Shown here: positions 17,396-26,087 of the stretch, piece after piece
Numbering within the stretch: position 1 is the first letter of the stretch
How the letters are laid out: the number at the start of each line of letters is the position of its first letter
NCBI GenBank assembly: GCA_943787785.1
Contig: CALSNT010000006.1
Location: 62,001-126,000, forward strand
DNA: 64,000 bases
Reading direction: 5' to 3'
From: an uncultured Paracoccaceae bacterium
Lineage (GTDB): Bacteria; Pseudomonadota; Alphaproteobacteria; Rhodobacterales; Rhodobacteraceae
Notes under the pieces: model-generated
Told to the model about the DNA's origin: nothing
Database searches by the model: none
Seen by the model: the letters and a program-made list of their open reading frames with translations, nothing else
Position numbers and translations under genes: made by a program

Positions 17396-19098
17396 GACAT
17401 CCTCTGCTTCTCAAGAACATGCCTTCCCAGGATCAACGCATCCAGATCGGTGCGCAGATAGCAGGCAATCGCCTGTTCGGGCCGATCGACAATAGGCTCG
17501 TTCTCGTTGAAGCTGGTGTTGAGGACCATCCCATGTCCGGTTCGAATTTTCAGTGCCGAAATCAGACAATGAAAAAGCGGATTCGCGTCCACCGTGACTG
17601 TATGCAGCCTACCGGTGTAATCCACGTGGGTGACAGCCGGGAAGCGGTCGCGCCATTCTGGGCGGAATCTTACGACGTGCATCATGTAGGGGCTGGCGAG
17701 GTCCTGCTCGAAATAGCGCCCGGCATCCTCGGCCAAAACACTGGGGGCGAAAGGACGAAACGACTCACGGCGTTTGATCCGTGCGTTGAGTGTCGCCTTC
17801 ATATCCGGGATCATTGGGTTGGCGAGGATCGACCTGTTGCCCAGCGCCCTTGGTCCAAATTCGCTTCGCCCCTGATACCATCCGATGACCGCGCCTTCCG
17901 AGATCAACGCGGCGGCCCGATCTGCTGCCGCTTGCGGGCTAGCAAGCGGTTCAGCGTACAAGCCCGCGCAATCCAATGCCGCGCGGATCGCCGCGTCAGA
18001 GTATTCTGGTCCCCAGAATGCGTGAGGCATCCGAAATCGCTTGGTCTGCCCATGTCCGGCATGCCAGCAATGGAGTGCCGCTCCAAGTGCGGTGCCATCG
18101 TCAGCACTGGCGGGCTGGTGAAAGCAGTCGACAAAGCCGGTGTCGCGTGGAATGCGGGCGTTCATCACTCCGTTCAGCCCACAGCCTCCGGCCATCACCA
18201 GCCGGGGTGTCGGTACCAATTTCCGCGCGCGGTCCAGGAAGTGCAACGCTGCTGCTTCGAACCGCACCTGAACCGAGCGCGCAATATCCTTGTCCCGCTG
18301 CGTGATCGGCTCATGGCGCCGTCGCGGAGGGCCGAGAAGGTCGCATAGCCTATCCGAATAGAGCCGCCTTTCCAAACTGGCCGACGGCTCCAAGAAGCCC
18401 GGTACAATCTGAACCAACTCAGACCCAGGCAGCGGAAGAATGCGGGCCATTTCCTCGGCAAACCGGTCGTCGCCGTAGGGCGCGAGTCCCATCACTTTGT
18501 ATTCTTCGCCAAAGGCGTCAAAGCCTATGAATTGGCTGAGCGCAGTGTAGAAATGTCCCAAAGAATGGGGCAAGGTTACACGTTCCATCACGTCGATTTT
18601 TGGCCCCTCACAGCGCGCTACCATAGCGGAGGCGAAATCGCCCGATCCGTCGTAGGAAACACCAGCTGTAACTGAGTCAAATGGCGACGCAAAATAGGCG
18701 CTGGCAATATGCGCCAGGTGGTGCTCGACCCGGTGCAGTTTGAAGTTCACGCGCGCGGGGTCTTCATCGCACAGCTGCGGCAGGTCGCGCAGACTGGTCT
18801 GGCTAACGCGTTGACGATGGAGGAACCGCGATACCGCCGATGGATGGCGCAGCGCGTGCCGCAGTTTCGCACCAGCATTCGCAAATGGATCGCGCGCGAC
18901 GGCCAGATGGCTGACATCGCGCAGCCGCAGGCCATTGTCTTCCAGCAACCAAAGGATCGCGCCCTCCGGAAAAGCGGCGCTGTGCTTATCCCGCGCGCCT
19001 AGTCGCTCTTCGGCGACCGCGCCAACCAGTTGGCCGTCTAGCAACAGACAGGCAGCGGCATCTGGATGGTGAGCGTTGAGACCAAGAATGACGCTCAT
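17392..19098 (-). CDS. NodU/TobZ-family carbamoyltransferase
   Basis: The 568-residue protein begins ILGLNAHHPDAAACLLLDG (actin-like ATPase fold) and has HRVEHHLAHIASAYFASPF (metal-binding His cluster ~residues 125-145), FGEEYKVMGLAPYG, and the YrdC-like/C-terminal stretch SEFGPRALGNRSILANP. These enzymes use carbamoyl phosphate to put a carbamoyl group on a sugar hydroxyl, as NodU does on Nod factors. Sitting between two glycosyltransferases with ATGA/GTGA overlaps, it probably decorates the polysaccharide repeat unit or a nucleotide sugar. Confidence 0.93.
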   Translation of the reverse strand: MSVILGLNAHHPDAAACLLLDGQLVGAVAEERLGARDKHSAAFPEGAILWLLEDNGLRLRDVSHLAVARDPFANAGAKLRHALRHPSAVSRFLHRQRVSQTSLRDLPQLCDEDPARVNFKLHRVEHHLAHIASAYFASPFDSVTAGVSYDGSGDFASAMVARCEGPKIDVMERVTLPHSLGHFYTALSQFIGFDAFGEEYKVMGLAPYGDDRFAEEMARILPLPGSELVQIVPGFLEPSASLERRLYSDRLCDLLGPPRRRHEPITQRDKDIARSVQVRFEAAALHFLDRARKLVPTPRLVMAGGCGLNGVMNARIPRDTGFVDCFHQPASADDGTALGAALHCWHAGHGQTKRFRMPHAFWGPEYSDAAIRAALDCAGLYAEPLASPQAAADRAAALISEGAVIGWYQGRSEFGPRALGNRSILANPMIPDMKATLNARIKRRESFRPFAPSVLAEDAGRYFEQDLASPYMMHVVRFRPEWRDRFPAVTHVDYTGRLHTVTVDANPLFHCLISALKIRTGHGMVLNTSFNENEPIVDRPEQAIACYLRTDLDALILGRHVLEKQRMS

Positions 19099-20159
19099 GC
19101 AGCTATGCCTGCAAGGATCGCTTCGATTTCATCCAGTCGCGTTGCATAGCTTGCTGCAAGGGCTGTTTCGATGCGACGGTGGCGCAACCTTTCCGGTTGT
19201 ACCTTGAGAAGCATCTGTTCCAGCATCTCTGGCATCGCACCATTGTTGCCGTTCGCCGCCATCGTCACCAGATCGGAATCAGCCCAATTTGCCAGCCACG
19301 ACGTCAGGACTGGCGCGCCTGTTGCGAGGTATTCCAGCATCTTATGGGTGTCGGTTGGCCCGCCTTGAACAAGATTGTTGAAAGCAATCAGCCACACTGC
19401 CACACGGTCGCCAAGTGCCGCGACCTGATCCGGTGGAAGTGGTCCGGTGAATAAGCAATTCGGTGCACGATACAGGCTGGCCAGTGCAGGTGGCGGCGGG
19501 CCCTTCGGCAGCGGACCGATCAACCGGAATTTTCGATCAGGCAGACGTGACACCATCGCTGCAATCACTGGCCAGTCGATCCAGACCGCGCCGAGGTTCC
19601 CGACCATTGCGACGTCTGTTCCCAGAGCGGAAAGACCGTCGCGCAGCCTCTGGCGTGCGAGGTTGGCGTGAACCTGGGCAAGCCCGTGACCGACCACGGG
19701 GACGTTGGCGGGGTGGCCTGATTTGATCATAAACGCCGGAGCAAGTGTCGCCAGCTTGTCGGCGTGTTTGGTTCCGACCGAGGACCGTGAAGGTGCGTCC
19801 ACCAGATGGAATAGAGACTGTTTTGCCCGAAACGAACGTAAATCTGCGAATTGGCCGGTGTTGTCGAAGTCCCAGATCAAATCGGGAGGTCCGCCAAGTG
19901 CTTTGCAGATCAAATCCGCCTGCCGCCGCATCGCTGTATCAAACAGGCGAGATGCATGAAACTTGATACGATAGGGAAACCACGTTCCGTAACGCACGAC
20001 ATCAATTCCGTCGACACCCGATGCGTTGACCCGCACCCCCCGTGACACGCCGGGTGGCTCGATAAAAGAAACTCGACATCCTCGCGCCGCCATCTCACGG
20101 GCATAGTGGTGCTTAGAAACGTTCAGCTCGTCCCATCGTTGCGGAGATATCAGCCAGAT
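19095..20159 (-). CDS. GT-B glycosyltransferase, 5' end cut at the IS21 boundary
   Basis: The frame encodes a GT-B enzyme with HHYAREMAARG in the N-domain, MIKSGHPANVPVVGHG, AMVGNLGAVWIDW, FRLIGPLP and a donor-site region NNLVQGGPTDTHKMLEYLATGAPV. Homology extends upstream of the first ATG (20093) through 22 codons including IWLISPQRWDEL, ending exactly where the IS begins (20160/20161); the next upstream codon in frame is a TGA inside the IS. No ATG, GTG or TTG lies in these 22 codons, only a CTG at 20153. The start was probably removed by the mobile block, so translation is doubtful or would begin at 20093 and lack the first strand. Coupled by ATGA to the carbamoyltransferase. Confidence 0.75.
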   Translation of the reverse strand: MWLISPQRWDELNVSKHHYAREMAARGCRVSFIEPPGVSRGVRVNASGVDGIDVVRYGTWFPYRIKFHASRLFDTAMRRQADLICKALGGPPDLIWDFDNTGQFADLRSFRAKQSLFHLVDAPSRSSVGTKHADKLATLAPAFMIKSGHPANVPVVGHGLAQVHANLARQRLRDGLSALGTDVAMVGNLGAVWIDWPVIAAMVSRLPDRKFRLIGPLPKGPPPPALASLYRAPNCLFTGPLPPDQVAALGDRVAVWLIAFNNLVQGGPTDTHKMLEYLATGAPVLTSWLANWADSDLVTMAANGNNGAMPEMLEQMLLKVQPERLRHRRIETALAASYATRLDEIEAILAGIAA

Positions 20160-20160
20160 G

Positions 20161-20189
20161 TGTCAACGGCGGCGTAATATCCTGCCACT
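20161..20189. repeat. IS21 inverted end (istB side)
   Basis: The outer 29 bases begin TGTCAACGGCGGCGTAATAT and match the reverse complement of 22594-22622 at 22 positions. This fixes the left edge of the element. Confidence 0.8.
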
Positions 20190-20298
20190 AGGGCGGAGCA
20201 AAAGCCGGCCAGTTTGTGGTGTGCGCCTTGGAGCGTGAGGCCCTCAGGTAGCAAGCACGTTCCAAGGCGCATTGGCCGTCAGGCCAATCCTGCTTTGA

Positions 20299-21063
20299 TC
20301 AAGTTCCGGTTGTTTTGGTTCGTTGGCGGCTCTGGCTGAGGCGGTAGCTTTCGCCGTTCATTTCCAGAATGTTCACATGATGGGTCAGGCGATCCAGAAG
20401 GGCGCCAGTCAGGCGTTCGGTGCCGAATGTGTCAGTCCATTCTTCGAATGGCAGGTTGCTGGTGATTAGCGTGGAGCCGCGTTCGTAACGCTGTGAGATC
20501 AGCTCGAACAATAGTTCAGCGCCGGTTTTGCTGAGGGGCACGAAGCCCAACTCGTCGATGATCAGCAGTTTGACTTTGGCCAGTTGTCGCTGCAGGCGCA
20601 GCAAGCGCTTCTCGTCTCTGGATTCCATCAGTTCATTGACCAACGCCGCTGCTGTTACAAACGCCACCGGCAGCCCTTTTTGACACGCTGCAAGGCCCAG
20701 CCCGAGCGCGACATGGGTTTTGCCGGTGCCGGACGGGCCGAGCGCGATGACGTTCTCCTGGCGCTCGATCCAATCACAGCGCGCCAATTCCAGAACCATC
20801 ATCTTGTTCAGCGATGGGATCGCCTTGAAGTCGAAGCTGTCCAGGCTTTTGACCGCCGGGAACTTCGCCGACTTGATCCTGCGTTCGACCATGCGTCGTT
20901 CGCGGTCGATCAGTTCCAACTCGGTCAGCCGGGCCAGATAGCGGACATGGTCCACGCCCTCTGCGGCGCAGATACGCGCTTGCTTGTCGTGCTCACGCAG
21001 GAATGTGGGCAACCGCAGGGTTTTGAGGTGATGGGCCAGAAGCAGTTCAGGAGCCTCGGTCAT
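20299..21063 (-). CDS. istB: IS21 helper ATPase IstB
   Basis: A 254-residue AAA+ ATPase related to DnaC: Walker A ALGPSGTGKTHVALG near residue 110, Walker B KLLIIDELGF near 170 and a TSNLPFEEW sensor region. IstB assembles on DNA and stimulates the IstA transposase. It starts with an ATGA overlap to istA and has the usual length, so it is probably functional. Confidence 0.95.
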   Translation of the reverse strand: MTEAPELLLAHHLKTLRLPTFLREHDKQARICAAEGVDHVRYLARLTELELIDRERRMVERRIKSAKFPAVKSLDSFDFKAIPSLNKMMVLELARCDWIERQENVIALGPSGTGKTHVALGLGLAACQKGLPVAFVTAAALVNELMESRDEKRLLRLQRQLAKVKLLIIDELGFVPLSKTGAELLFELISQRYERGSTLITSNLPFEEWTDTFGTERLTGALLDRLTHHVNILEMNGESYRLSQSRQRTKTTGT

Positions 21064-22565
21064 GCGCCACCGCCTGTCAGCAGGCTCATGTAGGTGGCTG
21101 CAGACGTTGTGGCGACATTGGTTCTGGGCAGAAAGGGATAGACATCCAGATCCAGCCGCGGCGGTCGGCGCTCAACACGGCAGAGAAGCAGATGCTTGAT
21201 CGCGTCGAAGCTGACCGCTCTCATCAGCAGTGCGTCTTTGATCGCCAGATGCAGCACCGCCAGATCAAAGCGTTCCAACAGGCGAAGAACCTGCACATAC
21301 TCCCGCTTCCCGGTCTTGCCTTGCCGGGCCTCCAAGAGCCGCTGGAGCGTGGCGAAGGCTTCTGGCAGCTCCCAGCCCTGCAAGGGCGCTGCCTGATCAA
21401 AGGACATGATCTTGCGCTCGATCAGGCGCAGGTAATGCACCGGGTCAAACACCATATCGCCTGAGTCATAGGAGCGGGGATGGTCTGCGATGATCTCTGC
21501 CGCGCAGCCAATCACGACGCGGTCAACGAAGCCTTTGATCCAAACCTCTCGATGGCCATAGGCAACGGGGACTGAGTAATCGTTGCCCCGGTAGCGCACC
21601 TGGGATGTTGATGTGACTTGGCCACTTTGGAGATCACAGGCTTCAAAGGGCGCGGCGGGCAAAGGACGCATGGCCGCCAGATCAGCCTCCAGCCGTTCGC
21701 CGATACTGACCTTGTGACCGCGCAGCATGTCGGCCTGCCGTTTGCGGCATTGTTCTTCAAGGTAGTCGTTGAACGCATCCCAATGGGCAAAGCGCGGGAT
21801 CGGTACCATGAAGTTGCGCCGCCCGTACCCAACAAGGCCTTCGACTTTGCCCTTATCATTGCCCTTGCCGGGACGGCCATAACGGTCACCGATCACATAA
21901 TGAGAGAGCATCGCGCTGAACCGCTGGGTTCTCTGGCGGGTGTCATCCGGCATGATCTTCGCCACAAGGCAGCGATCATTGTCGTAAAGGACAGAGCGCG
22001 GCACCGCGCCAAAAAAGCCAAAGGCATGTACGTGCCCGTCCAGCCAGGCTTCGGTGTTCGCCGCAGGATACGCGCGGATGTAGCAGGCATCACTGTGGGG
22101 CAAATCAAGCGCAAAGAAGAACGCCTTTTGCTCGACACCGCCGATCACAACCAGCGCTTCGCCAAAGTCGGCCTGGGCGTGTCCAGGCGGATGGCTCAGC
22201 GGAACAAACATCTCCTTGCCGGAGCGCTTCCTGGATCGGACGTAGTCTTTGACAATCGTGTAACCGCCACCGAACCCACATTCGTCACGTAGCCGTTCAA
22301 AGATCCGCTTGGCCGTATGGCGCTGCTTGCGGGGACGGGTCTTGTCTTCCGCAAGCCATTGGTCGATCTGACCCGTATAAGGATCAAGCCTGGGACGCCT
22401 GATCGGCGCCGTTCGCCGATATCCGGGCGGCTCAGAATACGCCAACATCTTCGAAACACTGTCCCGGCTAAGCCCAAAATCCCGGGCAATCCGGCGCCCG
22501 CTCAACCCTTCCTCAAAGTGAGCGTGGCGAACCTTCAAATACAAATCCACGGTGAAAATCCCCAA
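21060..22565 (-). CDS. istA: IS21 transposase IstA
   Basis: Using the TTG at 22565 the protein is 501 residues, the family length. It has an N-terminal helix-turn-helix (SGRRIARDFGLSRDSVSKML), then the DDE catalytic core with HAQADFGEA, SVLYDNDRCLV and a Glu in KVEGLVGYGRRN, and a basic C-terminal region with RYRGNDYSVPVAYGHREVW. The same frame is open through the IS end into the disrupted helicase gene, giving a 926-codon open frame up to 23840; the natural IstA start is inside the IS. Confidence 0.93.
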   Translation of the reverse strand: MGIFTVDLYLKVRHAHFEEGLSGRRIARDFGLSRDSVSKMLAYSEPPGYRRTAPIRRPRLDPYTGQIDQWLAEDKTRPRKQRHTAKRIFERLRDECGFGGGYTIVKDYVRSRKRSGKEMFVPLSHPPGHAQADFGEALVVIGGVEQKAFFFALDLPHSDACYIRAYPAANTEAWLDGHVHAFGFFGAVPRSVLYDNDRCLVAKIMPDDTRQRTQRFSAMLSHYVIGDRYGRPGKGNDKGKVEGLVGYGRRNFMVPIPRFAHWDAFNDYLEEQCRKRQADMLRGHKVSIGERLEADLAAMRPLPAAPFEACDLQSGQVTSTSQVRYRGNDYSVPVAYGHREVWIKGFVDRVVIGCAAEIIADHPRSYDSGDMVFDPVHYLRLIERKIMSFDQAAPLQGWELPEAFATLQRLLEARQGKTGKREYVQVLRLLERFDLAVLHLAIKDALLMRAVSFDAIKHLLLCRVERRPPRLDLDVYPFLPRTNVATTSAATYMSLLTGGGA

Positions 22566-22593
22566 GCCCTCCCGACAAATCCGAAAGGGCAAA

Positions 22594-22622
22594 AGTGGCC
22601 GACTTTTACGCCGCCCGCGACA
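22594..22622. repeat. IS21 inverted end (istA side)
   Basis: Reverse complement begins TGTCGCGGGCGGCGTAAAAG; it pairs with the end at 20161-20189 and marks the right edge of the IS inside the helicase-like gene. Confidence 0.8.
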
Positions 22623-23840
22623 GCACTGTGCCGCCGCTACCGTGGCCGAGTATTGCTCCGCCGTTCTCACCTCCAGACGATTGAAAACGTGGTCAATGAA
22701 GTCGTTCCTGTGGTTCCTGTCCCGGACGATTTTGTTGTAGTAATACGGGATTGGCAGACCCGGTTTGCCAGACCTTACCTGTACCGGCCACGGTAGGAAT
22801 TGGACATTAAGGTTTCGGTAGTCCAAATCCACTTCTGGCTTAATCAGTTTGGATGAAGCAAACCCATCACCGCTGATACGAACACCGAGATCAGCAGTGG
22901 CTGAAAAGATGATCGCTTTCGACAGATCAGGAATATCAAAGGAGTAACTCACAAAACGAAGATCGGTGGCAGTCTTCCTATAAAGGAAACCATTCACTGC
23001 CGCTGTGTCCCGGTAGAACGTGATTGCGCGGCTAGCCAGTTCACTACTTGGTTTCAGGGTTTCCTCGCTCACATCGAAGTCGAAGACAGGTATCTCTGTA
23101 TCAGGGATTGCCTCGACCAGCCTGTGACGCTCCAGCATTGCTTTTTGGGTATCTGCCCACTTGGACATCTTCCTGAAGAAAGTCTTCCCATCAGGCGTTG
23201 TGTCGATTGAGCTGCCCTCGAACAGCTTGTTGAAGTCTGAACACGATAGGTTTGTTGTCTCGTGAAACGTTGCAGGTTTCTCGTCAATCAAGACAACATC
23301 TCTGCCCTCAAGCCACCACGGGCCATGGCTTTCAGAAAGACTGGCTTGGGTGACGATAACAACTCTCTTCCCGTGTGCCTCTTCTTTCGTTGTTCGCATG
23401 AATGGTTCGGCGATGTGTTCGTCCACCACAGGCAAAACAGTGTCATGGGCCTTAGTCCACAGACCTACTTGCTCTTCTGGATAGCCAAGCGTCTCACACA
23501 GCAGCCTAGCGAAGGCATCTGCATCTGCACGGGTGAAAACAGCGACAAGGTACTTCCTGTCCAGATCGACATCTGCCTTGATTTTCTTAGCGATACCGAC
23601 TGTTTTACCGACGCCTGTCTCCGCCAACACGTACCAAGGCGCCGGATCATCGCTGTTAGCTCGCTTGTCTATGACGGCCGTTACGTCGTCTTGGATGATT
23701 GAGACAGGTGGTCCACCTTCACGGGATTTTTCGACAGAACTGGGTACCTCCTCGGCAACGACTTTCTCTGGCTCAGGAGGTTCCTCTGCTTCGTACGAAC
23801 CATACAGTTCAAGCTCAAACTCAAGATCAGCGAACCGCAT
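22623..23840 (-). pseudogene. SF2 helicase-like protein, C-terminal part lost to IS21
   Basis: About 406 codons remain from the ATG at 23840. They include an acidic N-terminus, Walker A YVLAETGVGKTVGIAKK near residue 75, Walker B VVLIDEKP near 182 and a motif-III-like IFSATADLG near 312, i.e. the first RecA domain of a superfamily 2 ATPase. The second domain is absent: the frame runs into the IS end at 22622. The gene follows the 55-residue gene with a 14-base overlap. Such proteins in phage-like islands often act in replication, but no family name can be given from sequence alone. Confidence 0.7.
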
Positions 23841-23994
23841 TAGAAACGCCCTCCACTTTGTCGCTGTCGATCAGATAGTAGCCGTCTCCTAGGTATTCGA
23901 CGAACCTACCGGTGTCGGCGATCATGCCGGAGTCCCTTTCATAGACGTAGAACCTACCAGCTAGGCCATTGTCTTTTTGATTTAGATCAGTCAT
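23827..23994 (-). CDS. Small protein of unknown function (55 aa)
   Basis: An ATG at 23994 preceded by AAGGAAAC gives 55 residues (MTDLNQKDNGLAG..., with FYVYERDSGM, GRFVEYLGDGYYLID). A longer frame to 24048 lacks a ribosome site. It is rich in Tyr and acidic residues and has no membrane segment. The end overlaps the helicase-like gene by 14 bases, which supports it being translated. Not recognised. Confidence 0.5.
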   Translation of the reverse strand: MTDLNQKDNGLAGRFYVYERDSGMIADTGRFVEYLGDGYYLIDSDKVEGVSNAVR

Positions 23995-24074
23995 AGTTTT
24001 GTTTCCTTCGTTGAATTGAGGGGAAGCAGCTAACCGGTGCTCCTGCAAAGATTTCCGGATAGCTGCGGTTTATT

Positions 24075-24101
24075 AAAAGGGGAGTTTCGGCTCCTCTTTT
24101 T
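24075..24101. terminator. Bidirectional hairpin with flanking A/T runs
   Basis: AAAAGGGGAG and CTCCTCTTTT pair (one G-U) around TTTCGG, followed by T's on the plus strand; the minus strand has a TTTT tail with one mismatch. It lies downstream of the sulfotransferase and upstream of the 55-residue gene, so it likely ends the sulfotransferase transcript. Confidence 0.6.
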
Positions 24102-24276
24102 CTTATTGGGATAGGATTTGCAGGGCAGCAATTCAAGGTTCCACTGTCTGGCAGTCTTTTGATTGCAACGAAGAGAAGCGCTAACTTCGATCCCTGAACT
24201 GAGCAACGAACTGGGCCTTATTCCGAAGACGGTAGCTAAGCGGCTATCCAATTAGATGAGTGTTGTACAACGCGGT

Positions 24277-25116
24277 CTACCTAAGGTTTTCAAAGCGCGC
24301 GCCTACCCTTTGACACAATTCTTGAGGAAGGCAGAATTCGAATCCATGAAACGACCATTTCAATTCGGACACTCGTGCCACATTTTCTGGTGGAGTAGAA
24401 CCGCTCTGATTGTACAGTTCTGATGTGCCCAAGAAATTCTCCAGATCAAGCAAAGTTTCGCGTGGATGAGTCTGTAAATTTTCCAATGAATACAATTTTA
24501 CATTACGCGCTCCAAACGCCGAACCGAAGGCTTCTGAAACACGCTTGTAATCTAGCCATCCGAGACTGTGAACTAACGGTCGCCCTCCAGCCAACTCCGA
24601 CAAAAAATCTTCAAAAAATAACTGTTGGTTTTCCTTGGCATGTTGCGTGAACCCTTGCTTATAGGCGTTGACACAGCCAAACTTTGCGAACCTTGAAGCT
24701 AACCAGATTGCATGATCTCTTGTTCCAAGAAGAATTTGGATATCCCCCGGAATTTTTGCAACATCACGCAAAAAATAGTGGAGCTTGTCGCAAACTTGCT
24801 CGGGAGCGCTCCCTGCCCAATTCCATAGTTCCATGGGAGTCATTGAGATGTTTTCGTCTGAGACAACTAGACACTTATTTTCAGTTCGAGATGTCTCAAA
24901 AATATTATTCAAATCTTGTGACGCAATTTCGAGCCAGCGTCCCAAGGAGGGGCGCTCTTCTGCTGTGTGCATATACATGCGCAAGACCGCACATATTCGC
25001 TGACGCACTTTTGCCTGATGCCTGTGGACAAATGTAACGTCCTTCGCTCTACCGAGCATTGACTGAAGCGATGTCGTGCCGGTTTTCGGCAGGCCAATGT
25101 GAAGCGTGAACTTCAT
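24277..25116 (-). CDS. Sulfotransferase-like protein
   Basis: A 279-residue protein starting KFTLHIGLPKTGTTSLQSML, the P-loop-like 5'-phosphosulfate-binding site of PAPS sulfotransferases, with a later LLGTRDHAIWLASRF stretch that fits the 3'-phosphate-binding region and KLYSLENLQTHP further on. It would transfer sulfate from PAPS to a glycan or other acceptor. It is clearly AT-richer than the polysaccharide genes and sits in the integrative remnant, so it is probably imported cargo. Whether it acts on the host polysaccharide is an inference from context only. Confidence 0.75.
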   Translation of the reverse strand: MKFTLHIGLPKTGTTSLQSMLGRAKDVTFVHRHQAKVRQRICAVLRMYMHTAEERPSLGRWLEIASQDLNNIFETSRTENKCLVVSDENISMTPMELWNWAGSAPEQVCDKLHYFLRDVAKIPGDIQILLGTRDHAIWLASRFAKFGCVNAYKQGFTQHAKENQQLFFEDFLSELAGGRPLVHSLGWLDYKRVSEAFGSAFGARNVKLYSLENLQTHPRETLLDLENFLGTSELYNQSGSTPPENVARVSELKWSFHGFEFCLPQELCQRVGARFENLR

Positions 25117-25220
25117 AGCTATTCCTCTTCTCTCACCGTGGTAGCCCTAGAAAATCGATTAGTTTTCAGCCTTGTTAAGGTGGATCAGGGTATCATGTCA
25201 GGCTGCAAGTTTAATTGGTT

Positions 25221-25526
25221 TTATGCTCCTGACATAGGTCTCATTGGGGGGCAATATGCGGTCAGTCGAATGGGCGGCTTCAGAGATGTAGTAGGACGAG
25301 AATTTTGAAAGGTTTGGACCATAGGATTTGAGATTGAGAATGACGCAACAGAGCTGGCCAACGGACCGATGTTCGCCTCGGTGGCAATCTCGGACTGCCG
25401 CATTGGCTTTGAACCAGCATTCCTGCCCATCTCGGGCCACTTACTGTACGGGACCGGATGGTCAGGAATAACTTTTGACGCTAGGTCTAGTCCGTTGTTT
25501 TCATTCGGCATGTTGGGGCCCTTCAT
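25221..25526 (-). CDS. Small protein of unknown function (101 aa)
   Basis: The ATG at 25526 overlaps the preceding stop as ATGA, which favours real translation. The N-terminal half (MPNENNGLDLASKVIPDHPV..., KWPEMGRNAGSKPM) is polar; no known motif is seen. The C-terminal half is less convincing, and another frame covers the same bases, so a frame lesion cannot be excluded. Third gene of a small operon in the integrative remnant. Confidence 0.4.
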   Translation of the reverse strand: MKGPNMPNENNGLDLASKVIPDHPVPYSKWPEMGRNAGSKPMRQSEIATEANIGPLASSVASFSISNPMVQTFQNSRPTTSLKPPIRLTAYCPPMRPMSGA

Positions 25527-25900
25527 GCTGCTTCCCCCACACCAGCAAGCTCAATGCTCGCGTTGCTGACTAGTTCTCGGAACTTATCCGTTGTCCTGAC
25601 AAGCTGACCGTGGCGAGTTGATCGGTGTTCTAGGAAGCCAGCCTTCTTTGCAGCTGTTACGGAGACGTATACGTTGTGCTGGTTCAGTGAGGGGACGGCC
25701 TGCCAGAAGACTTCCTTGTCCTCGAGAGCAAGCATCGTGCGAACGAATTGCATCTGAATAAGCGTGCCACCAGAGCGGATGACACCTGCGGCTCGTAGAC
25801 CTGTAGCCACAGCTTCATGGAAGGCCTGCGTGTTAGCAGTACGCGGGACAGTCTTCAACTGCGCTACGTAAATATCCTTTAGATTCTTGTACTTACTCAT
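25523..25900 (-). CDS. Small protein of unknown function (125 aa), possibly winged-helix
   Basis: The 125-residue product is basic and soluble. Its C-terminal half (VYVSVTAAKKAGFLE, STRHGQLVRTTDKFREL) resembles a winged helix with a beta-hairpin wing, as in small phage regulators, but no family is recognised. It overlaps the upstream 64-residue gene by 8 bases and the downstream gene by ATGA, so the three are one operon. Confidence 0.5.
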   Translation of the reverse strand: MSKYKNLKDIYVAQLKTVPRTANTQAFHEAVATGLRAAGVIRSGGTLIQMQFVRTMLALEDKEVFWQAVPSLNQHNVYVSVTAAKKAGFLEHRSTRHGQLVRTTDKFRELVSNASIELAGVGEAA

Positions 25901-26087
25901 CGTCGTTAATCCTTTTAATGGTATCTTGGTCCCAGAAGTCGTCTTTCAGCGTCTGACAATCTTCCATCATCCGTGCCTGCATCTTTGGTTGGTAAAATTT
26001 AGCTGGTGATTTGAGTCGCATCTCGCGCCATTGTCTGTAACTACGTGGTGGTCTTGTCGTCATGTTGTTTACTTTCTCTTGTAACAT
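25893..26087 (-). CDS. Small basic protein of unknown function (64 aa)
   Basis: Encodes a Met/Arg/Lys-rich 64-residue protein (TTRPPRSYRQWREMRLKSP, FYQPKMQARMMEDCQTL). The reading frame starts at the edge of an AT-rich control region and overlaps the next gene by 8 bases. A start at a later ATG (MTTRPPR) is as likely. Not recognised. Confidence 0.45.
   Translation of the reverse strand: MLQEKVNNMTTRPPRSYRQWREMRLKSPAKFYQPKMQARMMEDCQTLKDDFWDQDTIKRINDDE

Larger units (their letters stand above)
20161..22622 (-). mobile_element. IS21-family insertion sequence, 2462 bp
   Basis: The element contains istA and istB with the usual ATGA overlap and is bounded by imperfect inverted ends that start TGTC and share GGCGGCGTAA (22 of 29 positions match). 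No target duplication is visible: the flanks are GCCAGATG on the left and GCACTGTG on the right. The left flank is a glycosyltransferase 5' end and the right flank is the middle of a helicase-like gene, so sequence between them has been lost, probably through IS-mediated deletion. Confidence 0.9.

Noticed and set aside
21060-23840. A single 926-residue protein
   Set aside because: The two halves belong to a helicase-like gene and IstA, with the IS inverted end exactly at the junction.
24030-24251. 73-residue minus-strand frame between the sulfotransferase and the 55-residue gene
   Set aside because: It runs through a clear terminator hairpin and has no ribosome site or motif.
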